This document shows, piece by piece, positions 1-10,312 of a DNA stretch of 64,000 bases; positions within the stretch are counted from its first letter, which is position 1; every line of letters begins with the position of its first letter. The translations under genes and the position numbers were made by a program. The DNA is from Lucifuga dentata. Taxonomy: Eukaryota; Chordata; Actinopteri; Ophidiiformes; Bythitidae. The stretch spans positions 1 through 64,000 of the forward strand of contig VXCM01001445.1 of NCBI GenBank assembly GCA_014773175.1, given 5' to 3'. Below the pieces are notes generated by a model that was not told the DNA's origin, searched no databases, and worked only from the letters and a program-made list of their open reading frames with translations.

Positions 1-65
1 ATTCTCCAAAGTGTCACCTATCCATACAGCATAAGGTTGTGCATGTTGTCCTTATGGTTGTGGAG

Positions 66-775
66 TAGGGCTGGATGATATGGCCTAAGAATAAAATCTC
101 GATTTTTTTTTTACACTGATGGCTGATTTTTGATTTTAATAGATTTTTTTTTTTTTTGNGGTCTCTAAACTTTTTTGAAACCTAATTCAAATGAGTATTT
201 TCTTTATTAAAATAATAAATTGTCGGGCTTTCTAACTAAAACCTTTTAAACTGAAAGGTTGTAGCAACGATGTCCAGCTTCCTGTCTGCTGCCTCTTGAT
301 GCTCTGACATGTTACAGTATTACATGTAACATGTATGTTACAGTATTNGGAGCTCCGCGCCGTGAAGCGCAAAACCGAACAACTTCCAAATGATGAAGAG
401 ACGTTACCTTTTTTAGAAACGAGCTCATCTTCAGTCCAAGCGTTTGTTAGCATCTTGCTAGCACATCTGACCTGCTGAAAGCTTTGTGGGCGTGGCATCA
501 GAACGTGACGGACCGTTGATTAGTAAAGTTGGAGACTGCGTCCTGCTGCAGGCGAAGCCGTGGACCCTCACGGACACGCGAATATATATACAAGGCTTAT
601 AGGTTTAACGCACACAAAACAGGAACGGGCGACCTGCTGCCGCATTTTCCCCGTTAAAAATAGTTAGATAGTAGTTCTTAAAAAAAACCTTGATTTTCCG
701 ATTCAGCCATTTTACACATCATGCAAAAATGTAAACTTGAATTAATCAATTAAATCAATTTATCGCCCAGTCCTA
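66..775. mobile_element. hAT-like non-autonomous element (TAGGGCTG family)
   Basis: Starts TAGGGCTGGATGATA and ends in sequence whose reverse complement is TAGGACTGGGCGATA, an imperfect terminal inverted repeat. It is flanked by ttgtggag (58-65) and ttgtagag (776-783), a 7/8 match to an 8-bp target duplication, as hAT transposases make. No transposase frame remains. A relative with a perfect duplication lies at 15755-16673. Confidence 0.8.
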
Positions 776-1051
776 TTGTAGAGTTATTACAAATTAAATC
801 TGTGCATGCTTTTTTTTTAGAGGTAAATTCCAAAAAAGCGCTCAGGGTAGAAGTGGTTAAAATCCTAAAAAAAGATGACTTACCTTTCACAACAACATCC
901 AAATCATGTGTGACTGTGGAGAGAAAGAACTCGATAAGCGAAGGCGGATTTGTAAATTGCAATTATCACAACAACAGAGGCACCTTTTCAAATATTCAAA
1001 TGGGCGCGTTCCAATCAGAATATCACAGGGAATAATTAAACACTCCCCAGG

Positions 1052-1090
1052 ACACACACACACACACACGCACACACACACGCACACACA
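1052..1090. repeat. tenm2: CA/GT microsatellite abutting the EGF6-7 donor
   Basis: About 19 CA units with two CG interruptions. On the gene strand it is GT starting at intron position +7, directly after the donor gtgagc. Confidence 0.95.
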
Positions 1091-1096
1091 GCTCAC

Positions 1097-1282
1097 CAAT
1101 GTTGCAGTGCTCTCCCTCCCAGCCAGGTTGGCAGACGCAGGTTCCATCGTGGCATTGGCCGTGTTCTTCGCAGCGAGGATGGCACGCTCTCTGGTCGCAC
1201 GCGGCGCCGATCCAGCCCTCCTCACATTGGCACTGGCCCTCCGAGCAAACGCCATGGCTGCCACATGGCACCGGGCACAGCT
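1097..1282 (-). CDS. tenm2: Teneurin-2 exon: EGF-like repeats 6 and 7
   Basis: 186 bases, 61 codons plus split bases. EGF6 is [18 protein letters not shown] with [12 protein letters not shown]7 is [18 protein letters not shown] with QPGWEGEHC; each has six cysteines. The leading split Glu gives the junction YTELCPVPC with the EGF5 exon, matching the family. Acceptor is ttccgcag, donor gtgagc, both phase 1. From intron position +7 the intron is a GT repeat (1052-1090). In the family this exon end is followed by EGF8 and by an alternative splice site between EGF7 and EGF8; neither is present before position 1. Confidence 0.95.
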
Positions 1283-1485
1283 CTGCGGAACAGGTGGGCG
1301 GGGACACGCGTGAGAAAAAGGCGTTTATGTGTGTGAGATATGTGAGGGAGGGAGGGAACAGATGGAAGAATTTAATATTGGAAGGGAAGAAAGGTTAAAA
1401 AAAAAGAAAGGAGAACAAAGATGAGAGAGAAAAAAAGTGGAATTCAGAATTCAGGGTCGAGAGAAAGAAGAAGATAACCTGAACG

Positions 1486-1698
1486 CAGGGATGTAAGTAA
1501 CAAATTACATTTACGCTCGTTACTGTAACGAAGTCGTTTTTTTCTGTAGTTGTACTTTTTTGAGTAACTTTTTAAAAAAGTAATTTTACTTTTACTTAAG
1601 TAAATTTTTACACAAGTACTTTTACTTTTGAGTAAAATTTTGTCAAAGTAACAGTACTTTGATTTGAGCGTAATATTTTATTACTCTTTACACCTCTG
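1486..1698. mobile_element. Short hAT MITE
   Basis: 213 bases, from CAGGGATGTAAGTAAC to a right end whose reverse complement is CAGAGGTGTAAAGAGT. The interior is made of AGTAACTTTT / TACTTAAGTA-type motifs shared with the larger elements at 17013 and 41697. Flanks cctgaacg (1478-1485) and cctgaaca (1699-1706) form a 7/8 target duplication. Confidence 0.82.
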
Positions 1699-2769
1699 CC
1701 TGAACAACTAAAGACCGCCTCGCAATATACAATCTTCCCACCTCTAATAGCGTGGCTCCCTGCGGAGAGGAAGAGCGAACAGACTCATCATAACAGCCAA
1801 ATGATTCGTATTTGTGCCGCATAAACTACAGGGACTCTAATTCAGCTCTATTATTCTTTTCTGACATTTTGATCAGATTTGGCGAGTATGTTAATACCAT
1901 TTCTCTCCTTCTTTCTCTTCATCTCTCCATCTTTGTCGATGTCAGCTCTCTTCTCTATCCCCCCGCCGCTCTCTCTCTCTCTCTCTCTGCAGAAGGAAAA
2001 CCTCATCCATCAGTACAGAGAGCAAAGTGCTGGAGGCTCACAAAGACTACTTATCCAGCCGCAGTAAAAAGTTATTTCAATTTAAATATACGTAGCACGG
2101 AGAGGAAGAAGAAGGTGGATTAAATTTGAGAGTTTCTTCAGCTCTCTATTAGATTTACATTAGCTTAGCGACGCTTCAGCAATGGCCGCCACGCAGAATC
2201 GTAGGTGCTTTTGATTAAAAGCCCAGCAGGTAGGCAGGCCACTCATATCTGAGATATTCAGCCACGCTCAGTCATTATCACAGGCGATATCGCCGTAATA
2301 AGGCGTGCATGCAGCAAGCGTGCAGATCGGCGGCGTGCAAGGTAAAGCAGAACTTCCTCAGCGTTAAGTTAGCACAGCGGAAACGGGAAAGCTGACTTAT
2401 AATGGCTGCTTTCCTCTCTGGCAGATTCCGCCGGGCAGCAAGGACACGGACGCTTCGCTCGGTCCGCCGCCGCAAAGTGCCGCATCCTGTGTGTCCACGT
2501 TTTAAACAACGCACGTCCTCCCTGCAGGCGGAAACACTGCTTTTTTTCAGCGTAACGCACATTGGTGATGAATACAGAATGATTCTCTGCTACGCATTCC
2601 GGCGTCAGAGGAAAAGTGAAGCGGTGCAGAGTGTGTGTGTGTTCAGATAAATGTATATAATAAAAATCACCAGCCGCTTAAATGCCAAGCTGGATGTTTT
2701 TCAGATTGTTACATTCATAAGGTGAGAAGGGAGGTGTTTTTCTTCTTCTTTTCTTTCCTGCTTTTATGT

Positions 2770-2771
<2 letters not shown>

Positions 2772-2817
<46 letters not shown>

Positions 2818-2818
2818 N

Positions 2819-2854
<36 letters not shown>
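2772..2854. repeat. Compound (GT)n-(GA)n microsatellite
   Basis: About 23 GT units, an N at 2818, then about 16 GA units. The N marks an assembly break inside the repeat, so its true length is unknown. Confidence 0.95.
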
Positions 2855-2857
<3 letters not shown>

Positions 2858-3119
2858 TACAGTGCTGCCATCACAGAGTCATGAGAGGAAATCTCATTTA
2901 CGAGTAGCATGAAGGGAGCTAACGCACACACACACGCACACGCACAGAGCTGTTTCACACAGTTTCCCCAATCCGCAATTTTTTCTCGTGTCTATCAAAT
3001 CCCCAGGAAATAGTATCTGGCGAGACCATGCATGCATACGGGACCGCTGGCAAACACGTGCCGGGCGGTTAAAACTCGCTGTGTTTTCTGGCGTGTTAGC
3101 GTGTCTTCCCAGGTCTTAC

Positions 3120-3262
3120 CCGTGTAACAGTCCGGTCCGGTCCAGTTGGGCTGACAGGCGCAGGTGTCTGACTCGGGGAGATAGGTGCCGTGTCCTGAAC
3201 ACTGCTCCTGACAGGCTGGCAGCGGGTCGTCACAGCTGACCCCCGCCCAGCCTGCAGAGCAC
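3120..3262 (-). CDS. tenm2: Teneurin-2 exon, 5' part missing: end of EGF4, all of EGF5
   Basis: 143 visible bases, 47 codons. It starts [10 protein letters not shown], the last two cysteines of EGF4, then EGF5: [20 protein letters not shown] and [12 protein letters not shown]5 has five cysteines, Tyr replacing the third, as in EGF2; NWT is an N-glycosylation sequon. The donor is gtaagac. Reading upstream, the coding sequence runs into an N at 3263, beyond which the frame is proline-rich and not EGF-like. The first four cysteines of EGF4 are not found between 3263 and 5337, so they are probably lost at the assembly break. An alternative is an acceptor at tctgcag (AG at 3253-3252), which is phase-compatible; EGF4 would then need another, unseen exon. 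Confidence 0.88.
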
Positions 3263-3431
3263 NGGTGGGAGTGGGGTCGGGGGAGGGGCTGTCTCATTAT
3301 AATCATCAGTTCAGTGGGTATGAAAGCAGTGTTCTTTGCATCCCGTCCAGGAGTTAACCGCCCTCGCCACTTCCTGTATCTGTTCCACCACATTACACTT
3401 CATAGGACACTTACAGTGGCTTTGATAAGGG

Positions 3432-3562
3432 GGCTGCTGTGTGTGTGTGTGTGTGTGATTACAGCTCTGCGCGCTGAGTCAGAGCTCATACAGTCCNGGC
3501 TGCTGTGTGTGTGTGTGTGTGTGATTACAGCTCTGCGCGCTGAGTCAGAGCTCATACAGTCC
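3432..3562. repeat. 65-base direct duplication around one N
   Basis: 3432-3496 is repeated exactly at 3498-3562 with N at 3497. This is the pattern of two contig ends joined without merging their overlap, not a biological tandem repeat. Confidence 0.85.
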
Positions 3563-4199
3563 GGCTCGGCTTGGATCTGCCATCAAGGTCAAACGCCTGA
3601 TTGCGTCTCTACAGGCCAGAATCCTGTAGCGGACAGTCGGACGGCGTGCGGACAGCCGGGCCGCCGAGCCGCCGTCACGACTCCGCCGTCAGACGTAACA
3701 TCATAATTACATTAAATATCACGAGTCTGTTTGTTTTTCTGATTTATTGGTTGGTTTTACAGCAGAGAGCGGCGAGCAGAAGACGTGATAAAACTCCAGG
3801 CCACACATAAACACACACACGCGTGCACACATACACACACAAAAAATCCAACGGAAAGCAGCCAAATCACATGACCTCTCATGTGCTTTAGGACATTTTG
3901 AGTTTTGATTTCAGGACGTCATCATGGCGTGATGTCACAGGAAACGCCACTGCTAGTTTGACTGTTTGGGGATTTTGATTTCTGAAGCTAACTGAGTTAT
4001 TTCTGTTTTTATCGTTGATTTAAATTTAATTAACTCCGCCTTTTTCTTCTCATGGCTAACTGATATTATTCCAAACTGTAGGGGGCAGTCTACCAAAAAC
4101 TCATTACAGCACAAAATACCATAGAAGAAGTCAGTTGTTCGCAAATGACATTGCCCATGATGAATGATTTTCATGTTGAGTCCCTGCTTTTTTATTTTT

Positions 4200-4900
4200 A
4201 AGCTTTCATGCTCAACAATTACCATGTCGATACGTGCAAATATCGTCACGCAACCACGTTCCCTCGTTCATAAACTTTTACCGCCATCTGTTAAAAAAGG
4301 CGGTTTTTTTTTTTAAGAAAAATAAAGAAAAAAGAGGCGTTACTGTGGTATTTCCTTACTTACATGTCAAGGAAGTGATGAATAAAACATACCGTGATGC
4401 AAAAATTAAGATGCGTTTAAATGCGGTGGTAAATTTCAGCACTGTGAAATCTGGACGAGGTTTTAAACTGTTTTACCTCAAATGTCAGTGATCAATAAGT
4501 CTGATAGATAAAACACTCAGCTGATCAGTTTATTTCAATGGTGAGTTTTGATCTGACTGCACACATTCTCATGACGCCGAGCTTCTTCATGAAGCCTCAT
4601 CTGCTGTGCGCTGCGTTCTGTCACACACACACACAGCGATCACTTGGAGAGGTGTGTGTGTGTGTGTGTTTACCTTTGTTACTCTCTCCGTGTGGAGCTC
4701 TTACAGCAGAATTTACATTTCTTTGCTGATTTAACGTGTCAATGTTACTTTAACAGGTGAAGCAGCTCATTAACACGCTGGTCTTACCTGAGATTCACCT
4801 TAACGGGTCACAGTTGTGCTGTTTAATGTAAGGGAAGCTTTATGAATGACCTCCAATAATGGTAGCGCTTATTTAGCGTGATGCTGTGTAGTTTCTCCTG
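4200..4900. repeat. Interspersed repeat, copy 1 (unclassified)
   Basis: Shares long stretches with 23400-24365 in the same direction and with 49570-50098 plus 51037-51440 in reverse. Shared landmarks include CACGTTCCCTC.TTCATAAAC, ATCAATA.(G)TCTGATAGATAA and GCTTTATGAATGAC. No coding capacity is visible. Ends are not defined. Confidence 0.65.
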
Positions 4901-5106
4901 CTTTTCCAGGATGTTCAGAGATGTTAGCAGGAAACTGGATGATCGCTCAGATTCCTGGATTTACAAATCTCTGCTACTAGCAGCAGCAACTAAACCTGCA
5001 ACGTGTGGACAGGTGAAAAGGCGTCATACTGACCCCTGCAATGAGGACGTCACCTTTTCTGCGTGGACCTGTGCATCCTCAGCAGCATAAAACAAGCTTT
5101 GTAGGC

Positions 5107-5314
5107 CAGTGGTTCTGAATCCTGGTCCTGATGGGCCTCAGCACAGCACATTTCCCACCTCTCCCTGCTCTAGCCATGTGATTGGCTAAATTAGGTACAT
5201 CCAGGTGATTAAAGTTGGTGCCTCTAACATCGTTATGAGCTATAAACCCGATTTAGAGTGTAGAGACGGAGAATCCGTGCGTGGTTACCGCCTGACCAGG
5301 ATTGAGAACCGTTG
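5107..5314. mobile_element. hAT-like MITE next to the EGF2-3 exon
   Basis: Left end CAGTGGTTCTGAATCCTGG; the right end reads CCAGGATTGAGAACCGTTG, its imperfect reverse complement. This matches the common vertebrate MITE class with CAGTGGTTCTCAA termini. Possible target duplication ttgtaggc / ttcttgga is only 5/8. It ends 23 bases beyond the EGF2-3 splice donor. Confidence 0.7.
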
Positions 5315-5337
5315 TTCTTGGATGTCGACCTGCTTAC

Positions 5338-5532
5338 CTTGTTCACAGTTGACCCCCTTGTAGGCCGGACTGCATATGCAGATTCCCTGGATGCAGGAGC
5401 CGTGGTTGGAGCAGGTGGGGTCGATGCACTGACCTTCCTCCACGTTACACTCCGCCCCCTTCCATCCCGCCAGGCACACACACCTTCCTTTCTCATACAT
5501 GCCATTACCGCTGCACAGCACAGGGCATGAAT
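5338..5532 (-). CDS. tenm2: Teneurin-2 exon: EGF-like repeats 2 and 3
   Basis: 195 bases, 64 codons plus split bases. EGF2 reads [18 protein letters not shown] then LAGWKGAEC; it has five cysteines because Tyr replaces the usual third cysteine after GNG. EGF3 ([19 protein letters not shown], ending YKGVNC) has six. In teneurins the odd cysteine of EGF2 pairs with that of a partner chain, giving the covalent dimer, so the substitution supports identity rather than decay. The acceptor is tctgttgcag and the donor is gtaagca, both in phase 1. A hAT-like MITE (5107-5314) ends 23 bases beyond the donor. Confidence 0.95.
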
Positions 5533-5951
5533 CTGCAACAGAACAAACACAGATTACACTCGCTACAGTACCACACACACACACACACACAGTGCTGCAG
5601 TATATTAGCTGAGAGACCGCAGTAACCTGCTGTGAGTGGGGCTACGCTCTCTTATCTCGGCTAGTGCACGGATTCAGCAAATCCTCACAGCCTCTGCCTC
5701 CCTCTCTCTCTCTCTCTCTCGCTCACTCACACACACACACACACACTCTTACAGGAGTACACACATACACACACACTCCAGCTTATCCCTCATGCTGTTT
5801 CAATTTACTCAAGCACCACCTGAGCCTGGCTACCACGGCAACCCAGGAATTGTAGAAAATCCAGCGACGTCACCTCGCTCGCTCTGAACAGGTGGTGAAA
5901 ACAATCGTGAAAACGGAAGATTAGGAAGGAGAGCATTAGGGTTTCATGGAA

Positions 5952-6082
5952 CACGGGTGAAAAGCGGCGATGGAGAGCCGGGTGGCTCGTGTAATGACAG
6001 GCGTGTTGAATAAAGANCACGGGTGAAAAGCGGCGATGGAGAGCCGGGTGGCTCGTGTAATGACAGGCGTGTTGAATAAAGA
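5952..6082. repeat. 65-base direct duplication around one N
   Basis: 5952-6016 is repeated at 6018-6082 with N at 6017; an assembly-join signature. Confidence 0.85.
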
Positions 6083-6667
6083 CAGTAAGCGTCTAATGAC
6101 ACGCTGAGAGTTTCCCCACCGTGCAGCTGGAGGAGGTATAGCAGCTCGAGACTTCCATGGATTATAAAGACGATTGGAAAGCGGCGTCTTTGCTGCGACA
6201 GCCCGTGTGTTCAGATCCTTTACGAAATCTCACCCCATGCACATTCATTCAAACATTTTTTTACATGTCTCGCCAAAACTTGCAGCACAACTATTCAAAC
6301 TGAGACCATTAAAACAGGAGCGAATGAGCAAAGAGAGAAAGGCATGAATAAATGACGAGCGTAAATAAATCATAAGATGTTATATCATGTCACCTTATTC
6401 CAACACAACCAGACAGCTACAAGTACAATACTTTTAGAAAGAGGGAGAGAAAGGAATAATACAAGGCAGAGGAAGAGGAGAAAGGAAAGTTTTCAGGGAT
6501 TCAGGAACTTCCCTTCATTCATTTTGCACCAAGGATTCCCATTTTCATCCCAGAACTATACTTCCTGAAACATTTTTTTAGTTCCTGCCAGCGTTCACCG
6601 AGGGTTCGAAGGCCGAACGTGACTGATCCATCACTCAAATCTCCCCAGAAACTGTTTTTAAATACTT

Positions 6668-6945
6668 GTATGTACCGTATATACTGTACTCCAGTATCAG
6701 CTGAGTTTTTATTACCTAATTTCACAAAGTAAATCAGGGGTCGGCTTATACACGAGAAATTCAGATTAGATCCCAGAGAAGGAAATTTCCAGGCGTGGAC
6801 ATACTACCATTACCACTACCCATGAAAATAGTTTAAATCATACCTTAGAATGAGATATTTCCTGACTAAACATCTTATCAGTACATTTTGCAGCAGCCAG
6901 TAAGCTCTGCTGTGATTGGTCAAAGACAAAAGAATGGGCCAATCA
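6668..6945 (-). mobile_element. MITE fragment, same family as 58654-59124
   Basis: Includes TACCGTATATACTG, GGTCGGCTTATACACGAG, CTACCCATGAAAATAGTTTAA and AATGAGATATTTCCTGACTAA, which recur in reverse orientation inside 58654-59124. The right terminus is not recognisable, so this copy is truncated or diverged. Confidence 0.7.
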
Positions 6946-7066
6946 GAGATGATGTATATTTGCATATTATATAGTCCAAATATTTTATGTATTTGTACTT
7001 TGAAGCTTTGGCAAAATTGTTCTTTTTTGAAACTTTTATGCCAAGAAAGCCTTTGAATTGAAGTGA

Positions 7067-7072
<6 letters not shown>

Positions 7073-7110
<38 letters not shown>
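7073..7110. repeat. (GA)n microsatellite
   Basis: About 18 GA units; CT-rich on the gene strand, just downstream of the EGF1 donor. Confidence 0.95.
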
Positions 7111-7113
<3 letters not shown>

Positions 7114-7147
7114 ATGTCGGAATGTTCACTGAAGAGATTTTCCTCAC

Positions 7148-7248
7148 CTTTGGCACAGTCTGGACCCAAGAATCCAGCGAAACAGTGGCAGTGTCCAGCG
7201 ACACACTCTCCATTTCCATTACAGTCCGTGGAGCAACCGTCCATCGAG

Positions 7249-7249
<1 letters not shown>
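7148..7249 (-). CDS. tenm2: Teneurin-2 exon: EGF-like repeat 1
   Basis: 102 bases, 33 codons plus split bases. It encodes one complete EGF-like repeat: [18 protein letters not shown] followed by FAGFLGPDC, six cysteines in the tenascin-type spacing of teneurins, led in by SMDG. The donor is gtgagga. The acceptor is tgtgtgtag preceded by about 14 TG units (7252-7280) and no other pyrimidine tract. Both boundaries are phase 1, so the exon is a self-contained module whose omission would leave the protein in frame but without EGF1. A CT-rich microsatellite (7073-7110 on the other strand) lies about 38 bases past the donor. Confidence 0.95.

Positions 7250-7251
<2 letters not shown>

Positions 7252-7280
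<29 letters not shown>
7252..7280. repeat. tenm2: (CA)n forming the EGF1 3' splice-site tract
   Basis: On the gene strand this is about 14 TG units followed directly by tag and the EGF1 exon, replacing a normal polypyrimidine tract. Confidence 0.95.
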
Positions 7281-8200
7281 GCATTCATGACAGGGCAGAG
7301 AAGCAAATAAGTTGAAAAACATCCCGCATGTAACTCCATAAGCGTGCATAGCGTTGCGATATTGAATGAGGGATCTGATAAGCGATGGATGGCTCCCCAG
7401 ACACGGAGGCTGGATTAGATTAGTCTGATCCAGCTGCTACGACTCTCCGGGGAAACGGCCAAGCGCTCACTTCCACTCTGCAGCACTAAACGCATTACGC
7501 TGCATTACAGGTTGGAAACACGCAGCGCGCAAATTTACAGGCATCAAAGCTTAATCAACAAACTGTTTACAAGGCCGCGGTTTGGAAAGAGGCTGAGCGA
7601 TGTGGAGAAACCCGAGTTTGTGAGCATGCAAGTTTGGTGTGATATACGGTGTGGCGACACGCTCGACACGGAGGAGATCAATGCGACACTTGTTCTTACT
7701 AACGCTGTGTCTCATCTCCCCATGTGTGTTTCATCACATCTTTCTGAAGGCGATATGCATTTCATCATATTCTTCTATCGGAGTTCAATTAGCTGCCATC
7801 CTTTCACCGCTCTCCATGCCTCCATTGATATGTCCGTCATGTCAGATCTCATTCTGCAGGTACAGACAGCATGGCGGAGGCAGATAAAGAGGGAGAGCAC
7901 TTTTTATGCTTTTAGAGTTATATAAGCCTGCTGTGGTCTGTCAGCTCGGCTCCAAAGGGAGGATTCTGGAGGAGAAGAACCCAGCGGCTGGCAGAGTTTT
8001 GGGTTTGAACTGTTCTGCTGGTTGTCTTACACCAGGTAAGCTCCATCTAAGCCAGGTAGAGTAATTAAAGTGTGTGTCAGGAGTGTCATCCTTTATTTGA
8101 CCCTATGGCGTCCGGCTGAGCTATTCCGAATGGGGGATCGACTCCAGAATCCCCCTGGCTCGCTCTGTTCAGAAAGCATGGATGACAAATCATTCAACAG

Positions 8201-8203
8201 CAC

Positions 8204-8236
<33 letters not shown>
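8201..8236. repeat. (CA)n microsatellite
   Basis: About 17 CA units with one interruption. Confidence 0.9.
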
Positions 8237-8520
8237 TTTACAAACACGCGCACAGCGAGTTATTATATGACACCTGCCACCACCTTGAGGTGCATGTGAC
8301 ACATGCTAATGAGACAGGCTCTGCCAGTAGCCAGCAGCGCAGCGTTATCCTCCTCAGCAGCGCATCGCTACGGAAACCAAAGTCATTTTCACCTCCATCA
8401 CCTGTCATTGTCACGGTGACGGAGAGGAGGAGTGGCAATCATCTTCCTCCCACAGAGCCAGGGCGACTCCTGAACCGACAAACCTTTCTCCATGTGTGTC
8501 GCCTTCTCTCTCTCGTATAA

Positions 8521-8554
8521 AAAAAAAAAAAAAAAANAAAAAAAAAAAAAAAAA
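8521..8554. repeat. Poly-A run interrupted by N
   Basis: A-run with N at 8537; run length is probably not reliable. Confidence 0.85.
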
Positions 8555-8736
8555 GAAACAAAATTCAATATTGTACCTGGCACACCTGACACATTCAATG
8601 ACAGAAAAATCATCTGCAAGGGCAACGAGTTCAGATTCATCCTGACATCAGAGCAGCTCTGCAGGTTAAAGGCATCAGGTCAACGCCGAAACCATAAAAA
8701 CCTCTTGGCAATTAACAGGTAATGTATGAGGAGCCG

Positions 8737-8771
<35 letters not shown>

Positions 8772-10312
8772 GTCACAGCTACTTTCACTTTCCACTGACT
8801 GAACCCTTTCCAGTTTGAAATCACTCATGCCGTAAGTTATTGCAGCTAAATGGTCTTATAAAATGGTGCTTCCAGCCAAGTCATGTGATTGGTCAAATAA
8901 GCATTCCAATTGTGCTTTATGAGCCCGTAAAGTTTCAGCCATACTTTATGACCCTTGGCTTTTATCAATTTATGAGGAAAAAAATTAAAGGACATCCCAG
9001 TTAACTAGAAATATCCAGAAGCCAGTTCACCGTTTTTTGGTTTTCTTAAAAGTTTCAGTATTTTTCCTTTCCTTACTTATGTGCTGTGTAAAAGATATAT
9101 AATATTTGAGAAGATGACAGGTGAAATATAGCAATTATGCACTGTTAATAATTAATAATAATTAATAACCGCAGCAGGAAGCGCTTCTCTCTGCCTGGGT
9201 GCGGGCTAAATGCAATTAAAGAGGATGGTGCAGGAGCAGAGGTGGTAAAACGGTAAAAACCGTTCAGCCGGAGCGTTTTTGGGTCACATGTAAAGGTCAA
9301 TGACAGCGGAGGAATATATGTCATTAAACTGAAATGAAAATATATGTTTGAAAAATGCCCCGTCGAACATCCATTTAGGTGTAAAGCTGTTAAATTACAG
9401 GGGGAACGGTCGCGGTCCACGCTGCCTCCACATCCACAGCTGTCTCCATGGCGACAAAGCAACGTACCCAATATAATATATAAGAAGTTTTTGTAAAAGT
9501 TGATATTATCACAGCAATGTGATTAAAAAATAAATAAAAAATAACCCACAACCACTGATATGAACGACTAGATTGAGGAAATGATGAAGATTACATCATC
9601 ATTTTGGATGATAATAGTGACAGGATGTGATCAATTCTGACATCATTTAAATTTGAATGAACTGACTGATTGAAATTGATAGAAAACACAAGTTGAAAAT
9701 ATGTTGTATAGTTTTCAGGTTTATTATTATTATTACTACTATATTTTTGCTCTATTTTTATTGTATTAAGCCCTATTCTGTTAATTTGCTGGTAATTAAA
9801 ACGTCAACATTTCTGCAGCATTTGCTTCATGGAACAAGCAGTCGCATTTCCAGCAAAACGCACAAGATGATTACGCTCTGACGTTATTACACGTTTTTGT
9901 GTACAGCATGCGGACCAATCACACAAGACCAGGACGTGACGCTTTAAATTCACAGAGCTCATTTTAGATCAGCAGATTTTCATTGAATACATTTTTTATG
10001 AATGAAAAATGTTGAAGAAAACGTGTCGCACAACAGTCAAAAAAGAAAAAAGTGACTTTGTGGTTCATCATGTCTGACCAGAGCCTTGATGGCGTTTTGC
10101 AGATCTGTGTTTAAATGCAAAAAAGCTGCACTTTAACAGAAAGCTGATGCAGCAATTTAATACATTTATGTCTAGAAGAGGCTCAAATTGTCTCTCTATT
10201 GCAGTTCTATTCTATGTTGCCCTGTTTTGAAAAAATAAAATTACAAAAGAAATATATTTTTGGTACAAACATGCAATGTTTATTACCTGAAAATTAAACT
10301 TTAAACTGCAGG

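Larger units (their letters stand above)
1..1096 (-). other. tenm2: Intron after the EGF6-7 exon (incomplete)
   Basis: No coding sequence is seen. It holds a hAT-like element at 66-775, a 21-base-scale imperfect repeat around an N at 348 and the CA/GT repeat at 1052-1090. The EGF8 exon must lie below position 1. Confidence 0.8.
1283..3119 (-). other. tenm2: Intron between EGF4-5 and EGF6-7 exons
   Basis: Contains a hAT MITE (1486-1698), a short CT tract (about 1972-1989), and the GT/GA compound microsatellite with an N at 2818. The 1710-2770 stretch is GC-mixed with short open frames but no recognisable protein or repeat. Confidence 0.8.
3264..5337 (-). other. tenm2: Intron between EGF2-3 and EGF4-5 exons
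   Basis: Holds a duplicated join at 3432-3562, part of a longer interspersed repeat (about 4200-4900) and a MITE at 5107-5314. I searched it on the minus strand for the missing first half of EGF4 (a CxDPxCSxHG pattern) and saw none. Confidence 0.7.
5533..7147 (-). other. tenm2: Intron between EGF1 and EGF2-3 exons
   Basis: Contains CA repeat (5571-5592), a CT/CA tract (about 5701-5750), a join artefact (5952-6082), a MITE fragment (6668-6945) and a GA repeat (7073-7110). 6090-6660 shows no gene or clear repeat. Confidence 0.75.

Noticed and set aside
3250..3262. Acceptor tctgcag as the true start of the EGF5 exon
   Set aside because: It is in phase, but the bases upstream continue the expected CxAGW of EGF4, and using it would delete most of EGF4. 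Kept as an alternative only.
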